Shown here piece by piece: positions 8,872 to 19,108 of a DNA stretch of 64,000 nucleotides. The first letter of the stretch is position 1, and each line of letters opens with the position of its first letter. The stretch comes from Leifsonia sp. 71-9 (GTDB lineage: Bacteria; Actinomycetota; Actinomycetes; Actinomycetales; Microbacteriaceae): contig NZ_MKVJ01000018.1 of assembly GCF_001898805.1 (NCBI RefSeq), positions 1-64,000 on the forward strand, given 5' to 3'. Below the pieces are notes generated by a model, which saw only the letters and a program-made list of their open reading frames with translations, was not told the origin of the DNA and made no database searches. Made by a program: the position numbers and the translations under genes.

Positions 8872-8993
8872 CACTGTCCGGAGGCTCCCGGCAGCATCGG
8901 TAGACTTCTCGTACTTCTCCACCGGCTTCAGGGGCCAATCCGGGTCCGCTCGCCTGAGAGACTCCCACTCGTCGTTCCCGTGAGGTTCTCCCT

Positions 8994-10418
8994 ATGGCTC
9001 CGAATCCCCTCGCACCCCCGTGGCTGCATGTTCCGGACGATGCGAACGCGCTCGTCCCCGGTCTCTGGTCCCGCACCGTCGTGCGCGACGAGGGGGAGGT
9101 CATCGTCGGAGGCGTGCGCGCGTCCGATCTGGCCGCCCGGTTCGGCACCCCGCTCTACGTCATCGACGAGCGGGAGGCGCGGGAGCGCGCCGCCGAGGTG
9201 CGCGACGCCCTGCAGTCCGCCTTCGCCGAGGTCGGCACCGCCGCGAAGGTCTACTACGCGGGCAAGGCCTTCCTCTCCATCGAGGTCGCGCGCTGGATGG
9301 CCGACGCCGGTCTCAACATCGACATCTGCTCCGGGGGCGAACTGGCCGTGGCCCTGGCCGCGGGCGTCGACCCCGAGCGGCTCGGCTTCCACGGCAACAA
9401 CAAGTCGATCGCCGAGATCGACCGCGCCGTCTCCGTCGGCATCGGTGCGATCATCATCGACAGCCTGCAGGAGATCGACCGCGTCGCCGATGCGGCCGAG
9501 CGGCACGGGCGCGTGCAGAACGTCCGGCTCCGGGTGAACAGCGGCGTGCACGCCCACACCCACGCGTTCCTGGCCACGGCCCACGAGGACCAGAAGTTCG
9601 GCATCGCGCTCGGCGATGCGGCCGACGCCGTGGCGCGCATCCGCTCGCACGCGGGACTGCGCTTCCTCGGCCTCCACTGCCACATCGGCTCGCAGATCTT
9701 CGGCGCGGACGGGTTCGTGGAGTCCGCCGCCCGGCTGCTCGCCGTGCACCGCGACCTCCTCGCCGGCGGCGACGTGCCCGAGCTCAACCTCGGCGGCGGC
9801 TTCGGCATCGCCTACACCTCCGTCGACGACCCCGCGCCGATCGCCGAGCTGGCGCGCCGCATCGCGGAGACCGTGGCCGCGGGATGCGCCGAGCTCGAGA
9901 TCCCGACGCCCGTCGTCGCCTTCGAGCCGGGCCGGACGATCATCGGCACCGCCGGGCTCACCCTCTACACGGTCGGCACCACCAAGGACGTGCTCGTCGC
10001 GGCCGAGGACGACGGCGAGACCGCGGTGCGCCGCTACGTGAGCGTCGACGGCGGCATGAGCGACAACGCCCGCCCGGCGCTCTACGGCGCCGACTACTCC
10101 GTCCGGCTGGCCGGCCGCGTGTCGGACGCCGCCCCCGCGCTCGTCCGCGTCGCGGGCAAGCACTGCGAGAGCGGCGACATCGTCGTGGACGCCGAATACC
10201 TCCCCTCCGACGTGCGGCCCGGCGACCTGCTCGCCGTCCCCGCCACCGGCGCCTACTGCTGGTCGCTGGCGAGCAACTACAACTATCTCGGCCGCCCGCC
10301 CGTGATCGCGGTGCGCGACGGCGACGCCCGCGTGATCGTGCGCGGCGAGACCGAGGCGGATCTGCTGGCGCGCGATGCCGCGTACGACGGCACCGCCGGT
10401 GAAGGAGTCAACCGATGA
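8994..10418 (+). CDS. lysA: diaminopimelate decarboxylase
   Basis: PLP-dependent enzyme of 474 aa that decarboxylates meso-diaminopimelate to L-lysine, the last step of lysine synthesis. Seen in the sequence are the Schiff-base lysine K91 in KVYYAGKAFLS, HCHIGSQI, the phosphate-binding GGGFGIAY, FEPGRTIIG, and the substrate segment HCESGD with GAYCWSLASNYNY near the C-terminus. The ATG at 8994 is preceded by GTGAGG. The stop overlaps the hom start (ATGA at 10415-10418). It opens a four-gene run for aspartate-family amino acids. Confidence 0.96.
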   Translation: MAPNPLAPPWLHVPDDANALVPGLWSRTVVRDEGEVIVGGVRASDLAARFGTPLYVIDEREARERAAEVRDALQSAFAEVGTAAKVYYAGKAFLSIEVARWMADAGLNIDICSGGELAVALAAGVDPERLGFHGNNKSIAEIDRAVSVGIGAIIIDSLQEIDRVADAAERHGRVQNVRLRVNSGVHAHTHAFLATAHEDQKFGIALGDAADAVARIRSHAGLRFLGLHCHIGSQIFGADGFVESAARLLAVHRDLLAGGDVPELNLGGGFGIAYTSVDDPAPIAELARRIAETVAAGCAELEIPTPVVAFEPGRTIIGTAGLTLYTVGTTKDVLVAAEDDGETAVRRYVSVDGGMSDNARPALYGADYSVRLAGRVSDAAPALVRVAGKHCESGDIVVDAEYLPSDVRPGDLLAVPATGAYCWSLASNYNYLGRPPVIAVRDGDARVIVRGETEADLLARDAAYDGTAGEGVNR

Positions 10419-11770
10419 TCGAGTACCGCAACCTCCGCGTCGCCCTGCTCGGGGCCGGGTCCGTCGGATCGCAGGTGGCGCGTCTGCTGCTGGAGCAGGG
10501 CGACGAGTTCGCCTCCCGCGTCGGGGCCCGGCTCGAGCTCGTCGGCATCGCCGTGCGCGACGTCGACGCCCCGCGCGACGTCGACCTGCCGCGCGAGCTG
10601 TTCACCACCGACGCGAGCTCCCTCATCCTCGGTGCGGACATCGTCGTGGAGCTGATGGGCGGCATCGAGCCGGCCCGCGGCTACGTGCTGGAGGCCCTCA
10701 ACTCCGGGGCCGATGTCATCACCGCGAACAAGGCGCTGCTGGCCACCCACGGCCCCGAACTGTTCGAGGCGGCCGAGCAGGTCGGCGCACAGCTCTACTA
10801 CGAGGCCGCCGTCGCGGGCGCCATCCCGATCATCCGTCCGCTGCGCGACAGCCTCGCCGGCGACCGGGTCAACCGCATCCTCGGCATCGTGAACGGCACG
10901 ACGAACTTCATCCTCGACCGGATGGACGTCAACGGCGAGAACCTGCAGGACGCCCTGGCGACCGCCACCGAGCGCGGCTACGCCGAGGCCGACCCGACCG
11001 CCGACATCGGGGGATACGACGCGGCGCAGAAGGCGGCCATCCTCGCCAGCCTCGCGTTCCACACCACCGTCCCGCTCGACCGGGTCTACCGCGAGGGCAT
11101 CACCGGCATCACCACCGCCCAGGTGGATGCCGCCCGCGAGGCCGGCGCCGTCATCAAGCTGCTCGCCATCTGCGAGCGCATGACCGATCCGGAGACGGGA
11201 GAGGAGGGCGTCTCGGCCCGCGTCTACCCGGCCCTGATCGACCGCCACCACCCGCTCGCCGCCGTGCACGGCGCGCACAACGCCGTCTTCGTGCAGGCGG
11301 GAGCCGCGGGCGACCTCATGTTCTATGGCGCAGGTGCCGGCGGTGTCGAGACGGCCTCGGCCGTGCTCGGCGACGTCGTCTCGGCCGCCCGCCGCCACGT
11401 CGTCGGCGGCCCGGGTGTGGCGGAGTCGACGCACGCCGACCTCCCCGTGCTCGACATCGGCCGGGTGGTCACCCGCTACCAGATCACGCTCGACGTGACC
11501 GATCAGCCGGGCGTGCTCGCGTCGGTCGCGCGCATCCTGAGCGACGGCGGGGTCAGCGTCGAGACCATGCAGCAGTCGGTGCCGAGCACGACGGGAGCCG
11601 TCGTCATCTCGGGTAACGCTGCGATTCACGGCCCGGGCGCGCCCACCGCTACCCTGGTCATCGGTACCCACGAGGCCGAGGAGGCCGCTCTGGCGGCGAC
11701 CGTGGAGGCGCTCGCGGCCAGCGATGTCGTGACCGCCATCTCATCCGTTCTCCGAGTCGAAGGATCGTAA
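10415..11770 (+). CDS. hom: homoserine dehydrogenase
   Basis: NAD(P)H-dependent reduction of aspartate-semialdehyde to homoserine, the branch point to threonine and methionine. The 451-aa protein has a Rossmann motif VALLGAGSVGSQVARLL near the N-terminus and the catalytic core GIVNGTTNFIL with ERGYAEADPTADIGGYDAAQ. A C-terminal ACT domain begins near residue 350 (QITLDVTDQPGVLASVARIL), the usual site of threonine feedback inhibition in actinobacteria. It overlaps lysA by 4 nt and thrC by 1 nt. Confidence 0.96.
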   Translation: MIEYRNLRVALLGAGSVGSQVARLLLEQGDEFASRVGARLELVGIAVRDVDAPRDVDLPRELFTTDASSLILGADIVVELMGGIEPARGYVLEALNSGADVITANKALLATHGPELFEAAEQVGAQLYYEAAVAGAIPIIRPLRDSLAGDRVNRILGIVNGTTNFILDRMDVNGENLQDALATATERGYAEADPTADIGGYDAAQKAAILASLAFHTTVPLDRVYREGITGITTAQVDAAREAGAVIKLLAICERMTDPETGEEGVSARVYPALIDRHHPLAAVHGAHNAVFVQAGAAGDLMFYGAGAGGVETASAVLGDVVSAARRHVVGGPGVAESTHADLPVLDIGRVVTRYQITLDVTDQPGVLASVARILSDGGVSVETMQQSVPSTTGAVVISGNAAIHGPGAPTATLVIGTHEAEEAALAATVEALAASDVVTAISSVLRVEGS

Positions 11771-12873
11771 TGCCCGAGAAGTCCTACAGCCGGCAGTGGC
11801 GTGGCGTCCTGCGCGAGTACGCGGACCGCCTGAACATCTCGGAGGCGACGCCGATCGTGACGCTCGGCGAGGGCGGCACGCCGCTCATCCCGGCCGCGGC
11901 GCTCTCCGCCCGCACCGGCGCCGACGTCTACGTCAAGTTCGAGGGCATGAACCCGACCGGGTCCTTCAAGGACCGCGGCATGACCATGGCGATCTCGAAG
12001 GCCGTCGAGCACGGCGCGAAGGCCGTGATCTGCGCCTCCACCGGCAACACCTCCGCCTCCGCCGCGGCGTACGCGACGCACGCCGGCATCCAGGCCGTCG
12101 TGCTCGTGCCCGAGGGCAAGATCGCGATGGGCAAGCTCAGCCAGGCCATCGCCCACAACGCCCAGCTGCTGCAGGTGCAGGGCAACTTCGACGACTGCCT
12201 CGACATCGCCCGCGACCTCGCCACGAATTACCCGGTGCATCTGGTCAACTCGGTGAACCCCGACCGCATCGAGGGCCAGAAGACGGCCGCGTACGAGGTC
12301 GTCGAGGTGCTCGGTGACGCACCGGACTTCCACATCGTCCCCGTCGGCAACGCCGGCAACTACACCGCCTACCACCGCGGCTACACGGAGGAGCTGCAGC
12401 GCGGCGAGACCACCAGGCTGCCCCGGATGTTCGGCTTCCAGGCCGCCGGCAGCGCCCCGATCGTGCTCGGCCACCCCGTCAAGGACCCGGACACCATCGC
12501 CACCGCGATCCGCATCGGAAACCCCGCCTCGTGGGAGCTCGCGCTCAACGCCCGGGACGACAGCGACGGCTACTTCGGCGCGATCGACGACGCCAAGATC
12601 CTGGAGGCGCACCGCATCCTCTCGTCCGAGGTCGGCATCTTCGTCGAGCCGGCGTCCGCGATCAGCGTCGCCGGCCTGCTCGAGCGTGCCGAGGCCGGCG
12701 TCATCCCCGCGGGCTCCACGGTCGTCCTCACGGTCACCGGCCACGGCCTGAAGGACCCGCAGTGGGCCCTCCGCACCGCGGACGGCTCGGACGTGCAGCC
12801 CACGGTCGTCCCGATCGACACCGCGACCATCGCCGACGTGCTCGGGCTCGTCCCGAGCGGAGCGACGGCGTGA
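11770..12873 (+). CDS. thrC: threonine synthase
   Basis: PLP enzyme of 367 aa converting O-phosphohomoserine to threonine. The PLP lysine is K67 in NPTGSFKDRGM. ICASTGNTSASAAAYA forms the phosphate/substrate site and PVGNAGNYTAYHRGY contacts PLP. The length and the absence of a long N-terminal extension match the short bacterial type. The ATG overlaps the hom stop by one base, and its own stop overlaps the thrB GTG (GTGA), so translation of hom, thrC and thrB is likely coupled. Confidence 0.96.
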   Translation: MPEKSYSRQWRGVLREYADRLNISEATPIVTLGEGGTPLIPAAALSARTGADVYVKFEGMNPTGSFKDRGMTMAISKAVEHGAKAVICASTGNTSASAAAYATHAGIQAVVLVPEGKIAMGKLSQAIAHNAQLLQVQGNFDDCLDIARDLATNYPVHLVNSVNPDRIEGQKTAAYEVVEVLGDAPDFHIVPVGNAGNYTAYHRGYTEELQRGETTRLPRMFGFQAAGSAPIVLGHPVKDPDTIATAIRIGNPASWELALNARDDSDGYFGAIDDAKILEAHRILSSEVGIFVEPASAISVAGLLERAEAGVIPAGSTVVLTVTGHGLKDPQWALRTADGSDVQPTVVPIDTATIADVLGLVPSGATA

Positions 12874-13832
12874 CGTTCTCGGCCGACGCGCTGCGCGGCC
12901 GCTCCGTCCAGGTCAAGGTCCCCGCGACCAGCGCCAACCTCGGCCCCGGGTTCGACACCCTCGGCCTGGCGCTGGCCCTCTACGACGAGCTGCAGGTCTC
13001 GGTCCGCGACGAGCCGGGCGCGACGGTCGAGGTCATCGGCGTCGGCGCCGGCGAGGTGCCGACCGACGAGACCAACCTGGTCGTCCGCGCGATCGCGCAC
13101 ACCTTCGAGTCCGTCGGCCACCCGCTGCCCGGCCTCTCGCTGGTCGCGCGCAACAGCATCCCGCACGGTCGGGGGATGGGATCCTCCGGCGCCGCCATCG
13201 TGTCCGGCATCATGGCGGCCAAGGGCCTGCTCGAAGGCGTCGTCGAGTTCGACGCCCAGAGCCTGCTCGCGCTCGCCAACGACATGGAGGGGCACCCCGA
13301 CAACGTCGCGCCCGCCCTGTTCGGCGGCCTGACCATCGCGTGGGTCACCCCCGAGGGACCGCAGTTCAAGAAGCTGATCGTGCACCGCGGCGTCTCGCCC
13401 CTCGTGCTCGTCCCGTCGCACGTCATGTCGACGGCGCTGGCCCGCAGCCTCCAGCCGGAGTCCGTGCCGCACGAGGACGCCGTCTTCAACGTCTCCCGCT
13501 CCGCCCTGCTCGTCGCCGCTCTCATCCAGAGCCCCGAGCTGCTGCACGCCGCGACCGAGGACAAGCTCCACCAGAGCTACCGCGCCTCGGCGATGCCCGA
13601 GACCAACCGTCTCATCACGCTGCTGCGCGCGCGCGGCTTCGCGGCCGTCGTCTCCGGCGCCGGTCCTTCGATCCTCGTGCTCTGCAGCGATCCGAGCCAG
13701 CGGCTCGCCGCCGCCGAGCTCGTCGCGAGCGAGGCCGAGTCCGATTGGCAGCCGCTCATGCTGGCGGTCGATTTCAAGGGCGCGACGGTCACCCCCGTCG
13801 CCGTCGAGAGCGCGGACACGCCCGCCGCCTAG
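12870..13832 (+). CDS. thrB: homoserine kinase
   Basis: GHMP-family kinase of 320 aa that phosphorylates homoserine with ATP. It has the N-terminal VKVPATSANLGPGFDTLGLA, the ATP-binding loop PHGRGMGSSGAA at residues 98-109, NDMEGHPDNVAPALFGG, and the C-terminal SGAGPSILVL. The start is the GTG at 12870, which overlaps the thrC stop; the reading frame upstream belongs to thrC in another frame. It ends the lysA-hom-thrC-thrB operon. No clear terminator follows before the rho leader. Confidence 0.96.
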   Translation: MTFSADALRGRSVQVKVPATSANLGPGFDTLGLALALYDELQVSVRDEPGATVEVIGVGAGEVPTDETNLVVRAIAHTFESVGHPLPGLSLVARNSIPHGRGMGSSGAAIVSGIMAAKGLLEGVVEFDAQSLLALANDMEGHPDNVAPALFGGLTIAWVTPEGPQFKKLIVHRGVSPLVLVPSHVMSTALARSLQPESVPHEDAVFNVSRSALLVAALIQSPELLHAATEDKLHQSYRASAMPETNRLITLLRARGFAAVVSGAGPSILVLCSDPSQRLAAAELVASEAESDWQPLMLAVDFKGATVTPVAVESADTPAA

Positions 13833-14073
13833 CGTCAAAAACGCCGGGGGCGAGGTGGTAAACTGTGCGTGCACCCGTGAAGAACCCGCCTCACGAGCGA
13901 ATTCAGCTTCCGGGTGATCTCATAGCAATCATGCCGTCATTCCTGCCTGCGTGCCCGGATGTCCGGGGCGCACCGTAGCGCGGATCAGAACGCAGCTCGG
14001 TCAAGGCAGTTCATGTGACGAGTGCTCCACAGCGACGCGCAGAGAGCGCGTCGGGGGAAAGGAATCCTCTTCA
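13833..14073 (+). promoter_or_regulatory. rho promoter and 5' leader
   Basis: A 241-nt gap before rho. A possible promoter lies at its start: TAAACT at 13859-13864, with the weaker GTCAAA at 13834-13839 as -35 (19-nt spacer). If correct, the mRNA carries an untranslated leader of about 200 nt. Such length would allow Rho autoregulation as in E. coli, but I see no defined structure. A 37-codon frame from the GTG at 13865 is possible but unsupported. Confidence 0.35.
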
Positions 14074-16251
14074 GTGACTGATGTCGAACTCCACGCCGGG
14101 GGCGTGGACACCAGCGACCTGACCTCGCTCAAGGTGGCGGAGCTCCAGGCTCTCGCCTCCCGGCTGGGCCTCCAGGGCGCAAGCAAGCTTCGCAAGGGCG
14201 AGCTCGTCGAGGCGATCGCGGCCGCCCGCGCCGCCACCCTGCCGGAGGTCGCGGTCGAGGCCGCCGCCCCGGTCGAGGTGATCGCCGAGACCGTGCCCGC
14301 CGACGCGCCGGCCGCCGACCACGCGACCGCCGCCTCCCAGGTGCTCATCGAGCCGCTCATCGCGGAGCCGGCCGCCGCCGAGTCCGTCGAGCCGGCCGCC
14401 GAGACCGCTGTCGCGGATGCCGCGCCGGCCGCTCAGCAGGCGCAGGAGCCGCGTCGCCGCGGCTCGCGCCGTGCCTCCAGCCCCGACGGCACCAGCCTCA
14501 CCGCCAACGGGCACGTCAACTCCGGCGAGACCGGCGTCGAGTCGCTCATCCCGGACGTCGACGCCCTCCTCGACTCCGCTCTCGCCTCGCGCGAGCAGGC
14601 GCAGCGCGACGGCCAGGGCGGCGGACGCCGTCGCCGCGGCCGCGGCCAGGGCGCCCAGCAGGACCAGAACGGCGAGCAGCAGCAGCCGGAGCAGAGCCGC
14701 GAGGCCGAGCAGAACGCGCAGGGCGCGCAGACCGCACCCGCCGAGCAGGGCGACGCCCAGGTTCCGGCCGAGGGCGAGCAGCAGTCCCGCTCTGGCCGCC
14801 GCAACCGCAACCGCAACAAGAACGGCCAGAACCAGAACGGCCAGGGCAACCAGGGCGACCGTCAGCAGGGCCAGCAGGGTCAGCCCAAGGACCTCCAGGG
14901 CGGCGACGAGCAGAAGCAGGGCGACCGCCAGCAGGGCGACCGCCAGCAGAACCGCGGCCCGCAGCAGCAGGACGCCGAGGGCGAACGCTCCGGCCGCTAC
15001 CGCGACCGCAACCGCAAGCGCCGCGGCGGCCCCGGCGACGAGTTCGAGCCCGAGCTCGCCGACGACGACGTGCTGCTCCCCGTCGCGGGAATCCTCGACG
15101 TGCTCGACAACTACGCGTTCGTCCGCACGACCGGCTACCTCCCGGGTGCGAGCGACGTCTACGTCTCCCTCGGCCAGGTCAAGAAGTACAACCTGCGCAA
15201 GGGCGACGCCGTGGTCGGCGCCATCCGCCAGCCGCGCGAGGGCGAGAACAACAGCCGCCAGAAGTACAACGCGCTGGTGAAGGTCGACTCCATCAACGGC
15301 CAGACCGTGGAGGAGGCGGCCAGCCGCGTCGAGTTCGGCAAGCTGACCCCGCTCTACCCGCAGGAGCGCCTGCGCCTGGAGACCGAGCCCACCAAGGTCA
15401 CCCAGCGCATCATCGACCTGGTCGCCCCGATCGGAAAGGGCCAGCGCGGTCTCATCGTCGCGCCCCCGAAGGCCGGCAAGACCATCGTGATGCAGCAGAT
15501 CGCCAACGCGATCACCACGAACAACCCCGAGGTGCACCTCATGGTCGTCCTGGTGGACGAGCGTCCCGAAGAGGTCACCGACATGCAGCGCACGGTCAAG
15601 GGCGAGGTCATCGCCTCCACCTTCGACCGCCCCGCCGAGGACCACACCACCGTCGCCGAGCTCGCCATCGAGCGTGCCAAGCGCCTGGTGGAGCTGGGCC
15701 ACGACGTGGTCGTGCTGCTCGACTCCATCACCCGCCTGGGCCGCGCGTACAACCTGACCGCTCCGGCGTCCGGCCGCATCCTGTCCGGCGGCGTGGACGC
15801 GGCGGCGCTGTACCCGCCGAAGCGCTTCTTCGGCGCCGCCCGCAACATCGAGCACGGCGGCTCGCTGACCATCCTCGCCTCGGCGCTGGTCGAGACCGGC
15901 TCCAAGATGGACGAGGTGATCTTCGAGGAGTTCAAGGGCACCGGCAATATGGAGCTCCGCCTGTCGCGCCAGCTGGCCGACAAGCGCATCTTCCCCGCGG
16001 TCGACGTCAACGCCTCCGGCACCCGCCGCGAGGAGATGCTGATGGCGCAGGACGAGGTCAAGGTGACCTGGAAGCTGCGCCGCGCCCTCGCCGGGCTCGA
16101 CCAGCAGCAGGCCCTTGAGATGGTCCTCGGCCGCCTCAAGGAGACCTCGAGCAACGTCGAGTTCCTGATGCAGGTGCAGAAGTCGATGCCGCAGCCGACC
16201 AACGGCCACGGCACCGCGCACTCGCACGGTCACGAGAACGACCACCGCTAG
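14074..16251 (+). CDS. rho: transcription termination factor Rho
   Basis: Hexameric RNA-dependent ATPase that terminates transcription. The 725-aa protein starts with a SAP-like/Rho-N helical segment ([20 protein letters not shown]). About 170 residues extremely rich in Gln, Asn, Gly, Arg and Asp follow (roughly 160-330), the actinobacterial insertion. The cold-shock RNA-binding domain starts at [17 protein letters not shown]. The ATPase core has Walker [13 protein letters not shown] with K469, and the segments [16 protein letters not shown] and [11 protein letters not shown] chose the GTG at 14074 because GGGGAAAGGAA lies about 10 nt upstream. Confidence 0.96.
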   Translation: MTDVELHAGGVDTSDLTSLKVAELQALASRLGLQGASKLRKGELVEAIAAARAATLPEVAVEAAAPVEVIAETVPADAPAADHATAASQVLIEPLIAEPAAAESVEPAAETAVADAAPAAQQAQEPRRRGSRRASSPDGTSLTANGHVNSGETGVESLIPDVDALLDSALASREQAQRDGQGGGRRRRGRGQGAQQDQNGEQQQPEQSREAEQNAQGAQTAPAEQGDAQVPAEGEQQSRSGRRNRNRNKNGQNQNGQGNQGDRQQGQQGQPKDLQGGDEQKQGDRQQGDRQQNRGPQQQDAEGERSGRYRDRNRKRRGGPGDEFEPELADDDVLLPVAGILDVLDNYAFVRTTGYLPGASDVYVSLGQVKKYNLRKGDAVVGAIRQPREGENNSRQKYNALVKVDSINGQTVEEAASRVEFGKLTPLYPQERLRLETEPTKVTQRIIDLVAPIGKGQRGLIVAPPKAGKTIVMQQIANAITTNNPEVHLMVVLVDERPEEVTDMQRTVKGEVIASTFDRPAEDHTTVAELAIERAKRLVELGHDVVVLLDSITRLGRAYNLTAPASGRILSGGVDAAALYPPKRFFGAARNIEHGGSLTILASALVETGSKMDEVIFEEFKGTGNMELRLSRQLADKRIFPAVDVNASGTRREEMLMAQDEVKVTWKLRRALAGLDQQQALEMVLGRLKETSSNVEFLMQVQKSMPQPTNGHGTAHSHGHENDHR

Positions 16252-16258
16252 CTGAGAG

Positions 16259-16303
16259 AGTGCCCGTCCGTCACGCCGTGTGCGTGCCGGGCGGGCACTT
16301 TTC
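16259..16303 (+). terminator. rho transcript terminator
   Basis: A 12-bp stem with one G-T pair (AGTGCCCGTCCG at 16259-16270, CGGGCGGGCACT at 16288-16299) followed by TTTT. It starts 8 nt past the rho stop and lies before prfA. Confidence 0.8.
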
Positions 16304-16354
16304 CGTTCCCGGACCCCGCCGGTCCCGGATCCCTCCCGCGAGAAAGCAGCCCCC

Positions 16355-17431
16355 ATGTTCGAATCCGTGAACAGCCTCATCGCCGAGCACGACGACCTCC
16401 AGCAGCAGCTCTCCGACCCCGAGCTGCACAGCGACCCGGTGCGCTCCAAGAAGGTGAACCGCCGCTACGCCGAGCTTTCGCGCATCGTCGCCGCGTACAA
16501 CGAGTGGAAGCAGCTCTCGGACGACCTGGAGGCCGCGCGCGAGCTGGCCGCGGAGGACGCCGCGTTCGCCGAGGAGATCCCCGGCCTCGAGCAGTCCGTG
16601 GAGGAGACGGGGGAGAAGCTGCGCCGTCTGCTCATCCCGCGCGACCCCAACGACAGCCGCGACGTGATCATGGAGATCAAGATGGGCGAGGGCGGCGCGG
16701 AGTCGGCGCTCTTCGCCGGCGACCTGCTGCGGATGTACCTGCACTACGCCGACTCCAAGCGCTGGAAGGCCGAGATCATCGAGCAGACCTCGAGCGATCT
16801 GGGCGGCATCAAGGACGTCCAGGTGGCGTTCAAGGGCTCCTCCAGCGACCCGGCCGAGGGCGTGTGGGCGCACCTGAAGTACGAGGGCGGCGTGCACCGC
16901 GTGCAGCGCGTGCCGGCGACCGAGTCGCAGGGCCGCATCCACACCTCCGCCGCGGGCGTGCTGGTCTTCCCCGAGGTGGATGAGCCGGAGGAGGTCGACA
17001 TCAACCCGAACGACCTCAAGATCGACGTGTTCCGTTCCTCCGGCCCCGGCGGGCAGTCGGTCAACACGACCGACTCCGCCGTGCGCATCACGCACGTGCC
17101 GACCGGGATCGTCGTCTCGATGCAGAACGAGAAGAGCCAGCTGCAGAACCGCGAGGCGGCGATGCGCGTGCTGCGTGCCCGCCTGCTCGCCAAGCAGCAG
17201 GAGGAGGCGGACGCCGAGGCCGCGGAGTTCCGCAAGGGCCAGATCCGCACGATGGACCGCTCCGAGCGCATCCGCACGTACAACTTCCCGGAGAACCGCA
17301 TCGCGGACCACCGCACCGGCTATAAGGCGTACAACCTCGACTCCGTCATGAACGGCGCGCTCGAGCCCGTCATCGAGTCGAACATCCTCGCCGACGAAGA
17401 GGCCCGCCTCGCCGACCTCGGCAACGACTGA
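16355..17431 (+). CDS. prfA: peptide chain release factor 1
   Basis: Class I release factor of 358 aa that recognises UAA and UAG and triggers peptidyl-tRNA hydrolysis. The universal GGQ lies at residues 232-234 within [17 protein letters not shown]. The N-terminal helical domain is complete. The segment [19 protein letters not shown] is typical of RF1, which carries the PxT codon-recognition motif in this region. The ATG at 16355 is preceded by GAGAAAG. It is normally followed directly by prmC, which methylates the GGQ glutamine; here the cysK-cysE pair intervenes on the other strand. Confidence 0.96.
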   Translation: MFESVNSLIAEHDDLQQQLSDPELHSDPVRSKKVNRRYAELSRIVAAYNEWKQLSDDLEAARELAAEDAAFAEEIPGLEQSVEETGEKLRRLLIPRDPNDSRDVIMEIKMGEGGAESALFAGDLLRMYLHYADSKRWKAEIIEQTSSDLGGIKDVQVAFKGSSSDPAEGVWAHLKYEGGVHRVQRVPATESQGRIHTSAAGVLVFPEVDEPEEVDINPNDLKIDVFRSSGPGGQSVNTTDSAVRITHVPTGIVVSMQNEKSQLQNREAAMRVLRARLLAKQQEEADAEAAEFRKGQIRTMDRSERIRTYNFPENRIADHRTGYKAYNLDSVMNGALEPVIESNILADEEARLADLGND

Positions 17432-17461
17432 CCGCCGAGTACGAAGAGACCCGGCGGCTCG

Positions 17462-18031
17462 TCAGATGTAGAGGGCGGGGTCGAGCCAGTCGTCGCCGGC
17501 GATCTGCTCGTGGCCGGAGCGACGATGCGCGCGGGCGGGGACGCCGGTGAGCACCGAGTCGGGCTCGGCGTCTTTCGTGACGACCGCGTTCGCGCCGATC
17601 ACGCTGCGCTCGCCGATCGTGATGGCGCCGAGCACCTTCGCACCCGCGCCGACGATCACGCCGTCGTGGATGGTGGGGTGGCGCTTGCCGTGCCCGCTCC
17701 CGCGGCCGCCGAGCGTGACGCCGTGGTAGAGCATCACGTCGTCGCCGATCCACGTGGTCTCGCCGATGACGACGCCCATCCCGTGGTCGATGAAGAACCG
17801 GCGGCCGATGCGGGCGCCGGGGTGGATCTCGATCCCGGTGAGGAACCGTGCGAACTGCGAGAGGAGGCGGGCGGGCGTGCGCAGCCCGCTCCGCCACATC
17901 CGGTGCGCGACCCGGTACGCCCAGACCGCGTGGAGCCCCGAGTACGCCAGAGCGACCTCGGTGGTGGTCCGTGCGGCCGGGTCGTGCCGGCGTGCGTTGC
18001 GGATGTCCTCCCGCACTCGTCCGAAGGGCAA
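17462..18031 (-). CDS. cysE: serine O-acetyltransferase
   Basis: Transfers acetyl from acetyl-CoA to serine, giving O-acetylserine for cysteine synthesis. The 189-aa protein has the short EpsC/CysE layout. An N-terminal helical part contains [15 protein letters not shown] and [12 protein letters not shown] left-handed beta helix of hexapeptide repeats follows ([50 protein letters not shown]). The only well-placed start is TTG at 18031, which has AGGA 6 nt upstream and begins 2 nt after the cysK stop. A GTG at 18016 is the alternative but lacks a ribosome site. Confidence 0.92.
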   Translation of the reverse strand: MPFGRVREDIRNARRHDPAARTTTEVALAYSGLHAVWAYRVAHRMWRSGLRTPARLLSQFARFLTGIEIHPGARIGRRFFIDHGMGVVIGETTWIGDDVMLYHGVTLGGRGSGHGKRHPTIHDGVIVGAGAKVLGAITIGERSVIGANAVVTKDAEPDSVLTGVPARAHRRSGHEQIAGDDWLDPALYI

Positions 18032-18033
18032 CG

Positions 18034-18984
18034 TCAGTCCTGCAGATCCGCCCACAGCGGCGTGGAGATGTACCGCTCGCCGGTGTCGCAGACGATGGCG
18101 ACGATGGTCTTGCCGGCGTTCTCTGGCCGCTTGGCCTGCTCGAGCGCGGCCCAGACGATCGCACCGGACGAGATGCCGGCGAGGATGCCCTCCTGGCTCG
18201 CGAGCTTCTTGGCCACCTCGATCGCGTCGTCGAACGACACGTCGGCGACCTCGTCGTAGACGGTGGTGTCGAGGATCTCGGGGACGAAGTTGGCGCCGAT
18301 GCCCTGGATCTTGTGCGGTCCGGGCTTGCCGCCGTTCAGGATGGGGGAGTCGAGCGGCTCGACGGCGACCACCTTCACGCCGGGCTTGCGCTCCTTGAGC
18401 ACCTGGCCCACGCCGGTGACCGTGCCGCCCGTGCCGACGCCGGCGACGAAGACGTCGACCTCGCCGGCCGTGTCGGCCCAGATCTCCTCCGCGGTCGTGG
18501 CGCGGTGGATGGCGGGGTTGGCCTCGTTGGCGAACTGCCGGGCCCAGATGGCGTTGTCGGAGGCGGCGACGATCTCCTGCGCCTTCTCGACGGCGCCGCG
18601 CATGCCGTCCGGCCCGGGGGTGAGGACGATCTCGGCGCCGAACGCGCGCAGGAGCACGCGGCGCTCCTTGCTCATCGTCTCGGGCATGGTGAGGATCACC
18701 TTGTAGCCGCGGGCCGCGCCGACCATCGCGAGCGCGATGCCGGTGTTGCCGCTGGTGCCCTCGACGATCGTGCCGCCCGGGCGGAGCGCGCCGGCCTTCT
18801 CGGCGGCGTCGATGATCGCGACGCCGATGCGGTCCTTGACGCTGCCGGCGGGATTGTCGAACTCGAGCTTGACGAGCACGGTGGCACCGGTGCCCTCGGC
18901 GAGCCGGTTCAGCCGGACGAGCGGCGTGCGGCCGACCGTCTCGGTGACGTCGGCGTAGATGTGACCCTTGACCTGTTCTGACAT
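18034..18984 (-). CDS. cysK: cysteine synthase A
   Basis: PLP enzyme of 316 aa that combines O-acetylserine and sulfide into cysteine. The PLP lysine is K50 in [25 protein letters not shown] is the substrate loop and [12 protein letters not shown] binds the PLP phosphate. [13 protein letters not shown] and [12 protein letters not shown] match CysK rather than cystathionine beta-synthase. cysE follows 2 nt downstream on the same strand, so the two enzymes of the cysteine synthase complex are made together. The pair runs opposite to prfA and prmC. Confidence 0.96.
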   Translation of the reverse strand: MSEQVKGHIYADVTETVGRTPLVRLNRLAEGTGATVLVKLEFDNPAGSVKDRIGVAIIDAAEKAGALRPGGTIVEGTSGNTGIALAMVGAARGYKVILTMPETMSKERRVLLRAFGAEIVLTPGPDGMRGAVEKAQEIVAASDNAIWARQFANEANPAIHRATTAEEIWADTAGEVDVFVAGVGTGGTVTGVGQVLKERKPGVKVVAVEPLDSPILNGGKPGPHKIQGIGANFVPEILDTTVYDEVADVSFDDAIEVAKKLASQEGILAGISSGAIVWAALEQAKRPENAGKTIVAIVCDTGERYISTPLWADLQD

Positions 18985-19108
18985 GGCCTCTTCCTCGTGG
19001 CGGAGAGTGGACGGGGAGCGTCTCCCACTCTAATCCGCGTCGGTGTCGCGGGGACCACTGTGACGGTGCGGGATGGGCGGCCGCCGATGAGGATAGGCTC
19101 GGTGGGCC

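Noticed and set aside
8872-8993. Possible lysine riboswitch or attenuator before lysA
   Set aside because: Only 122 nt and no conserved lysine-riboswitch core or terminator hairpin could be recognised; at most a weak TAGACT -10 box at 8901.
13865-13978. A 37-codon leader peptide before rho
   Set aside because: GTG start without a ribosome site and no recognisable peptide; the frame length is not unusual in this composition.
14433-15000. Repeats in the Gln/Gly/Arg-rich part of rho as a possible CRISPR or minisatellite
   Set aside because: Repeats are codon-level low complexity in frame within rho, with no spacer structure. No CRISPR array was seen anywhere in the window.
17432-17461. CCGCCG/CGGCGG hairpin between convergent prfA and cysE
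   Set aside because: Only six GC pairs with an 11-nt or longer loop, expected by chance in such GC-rich DNA; no U-tract.
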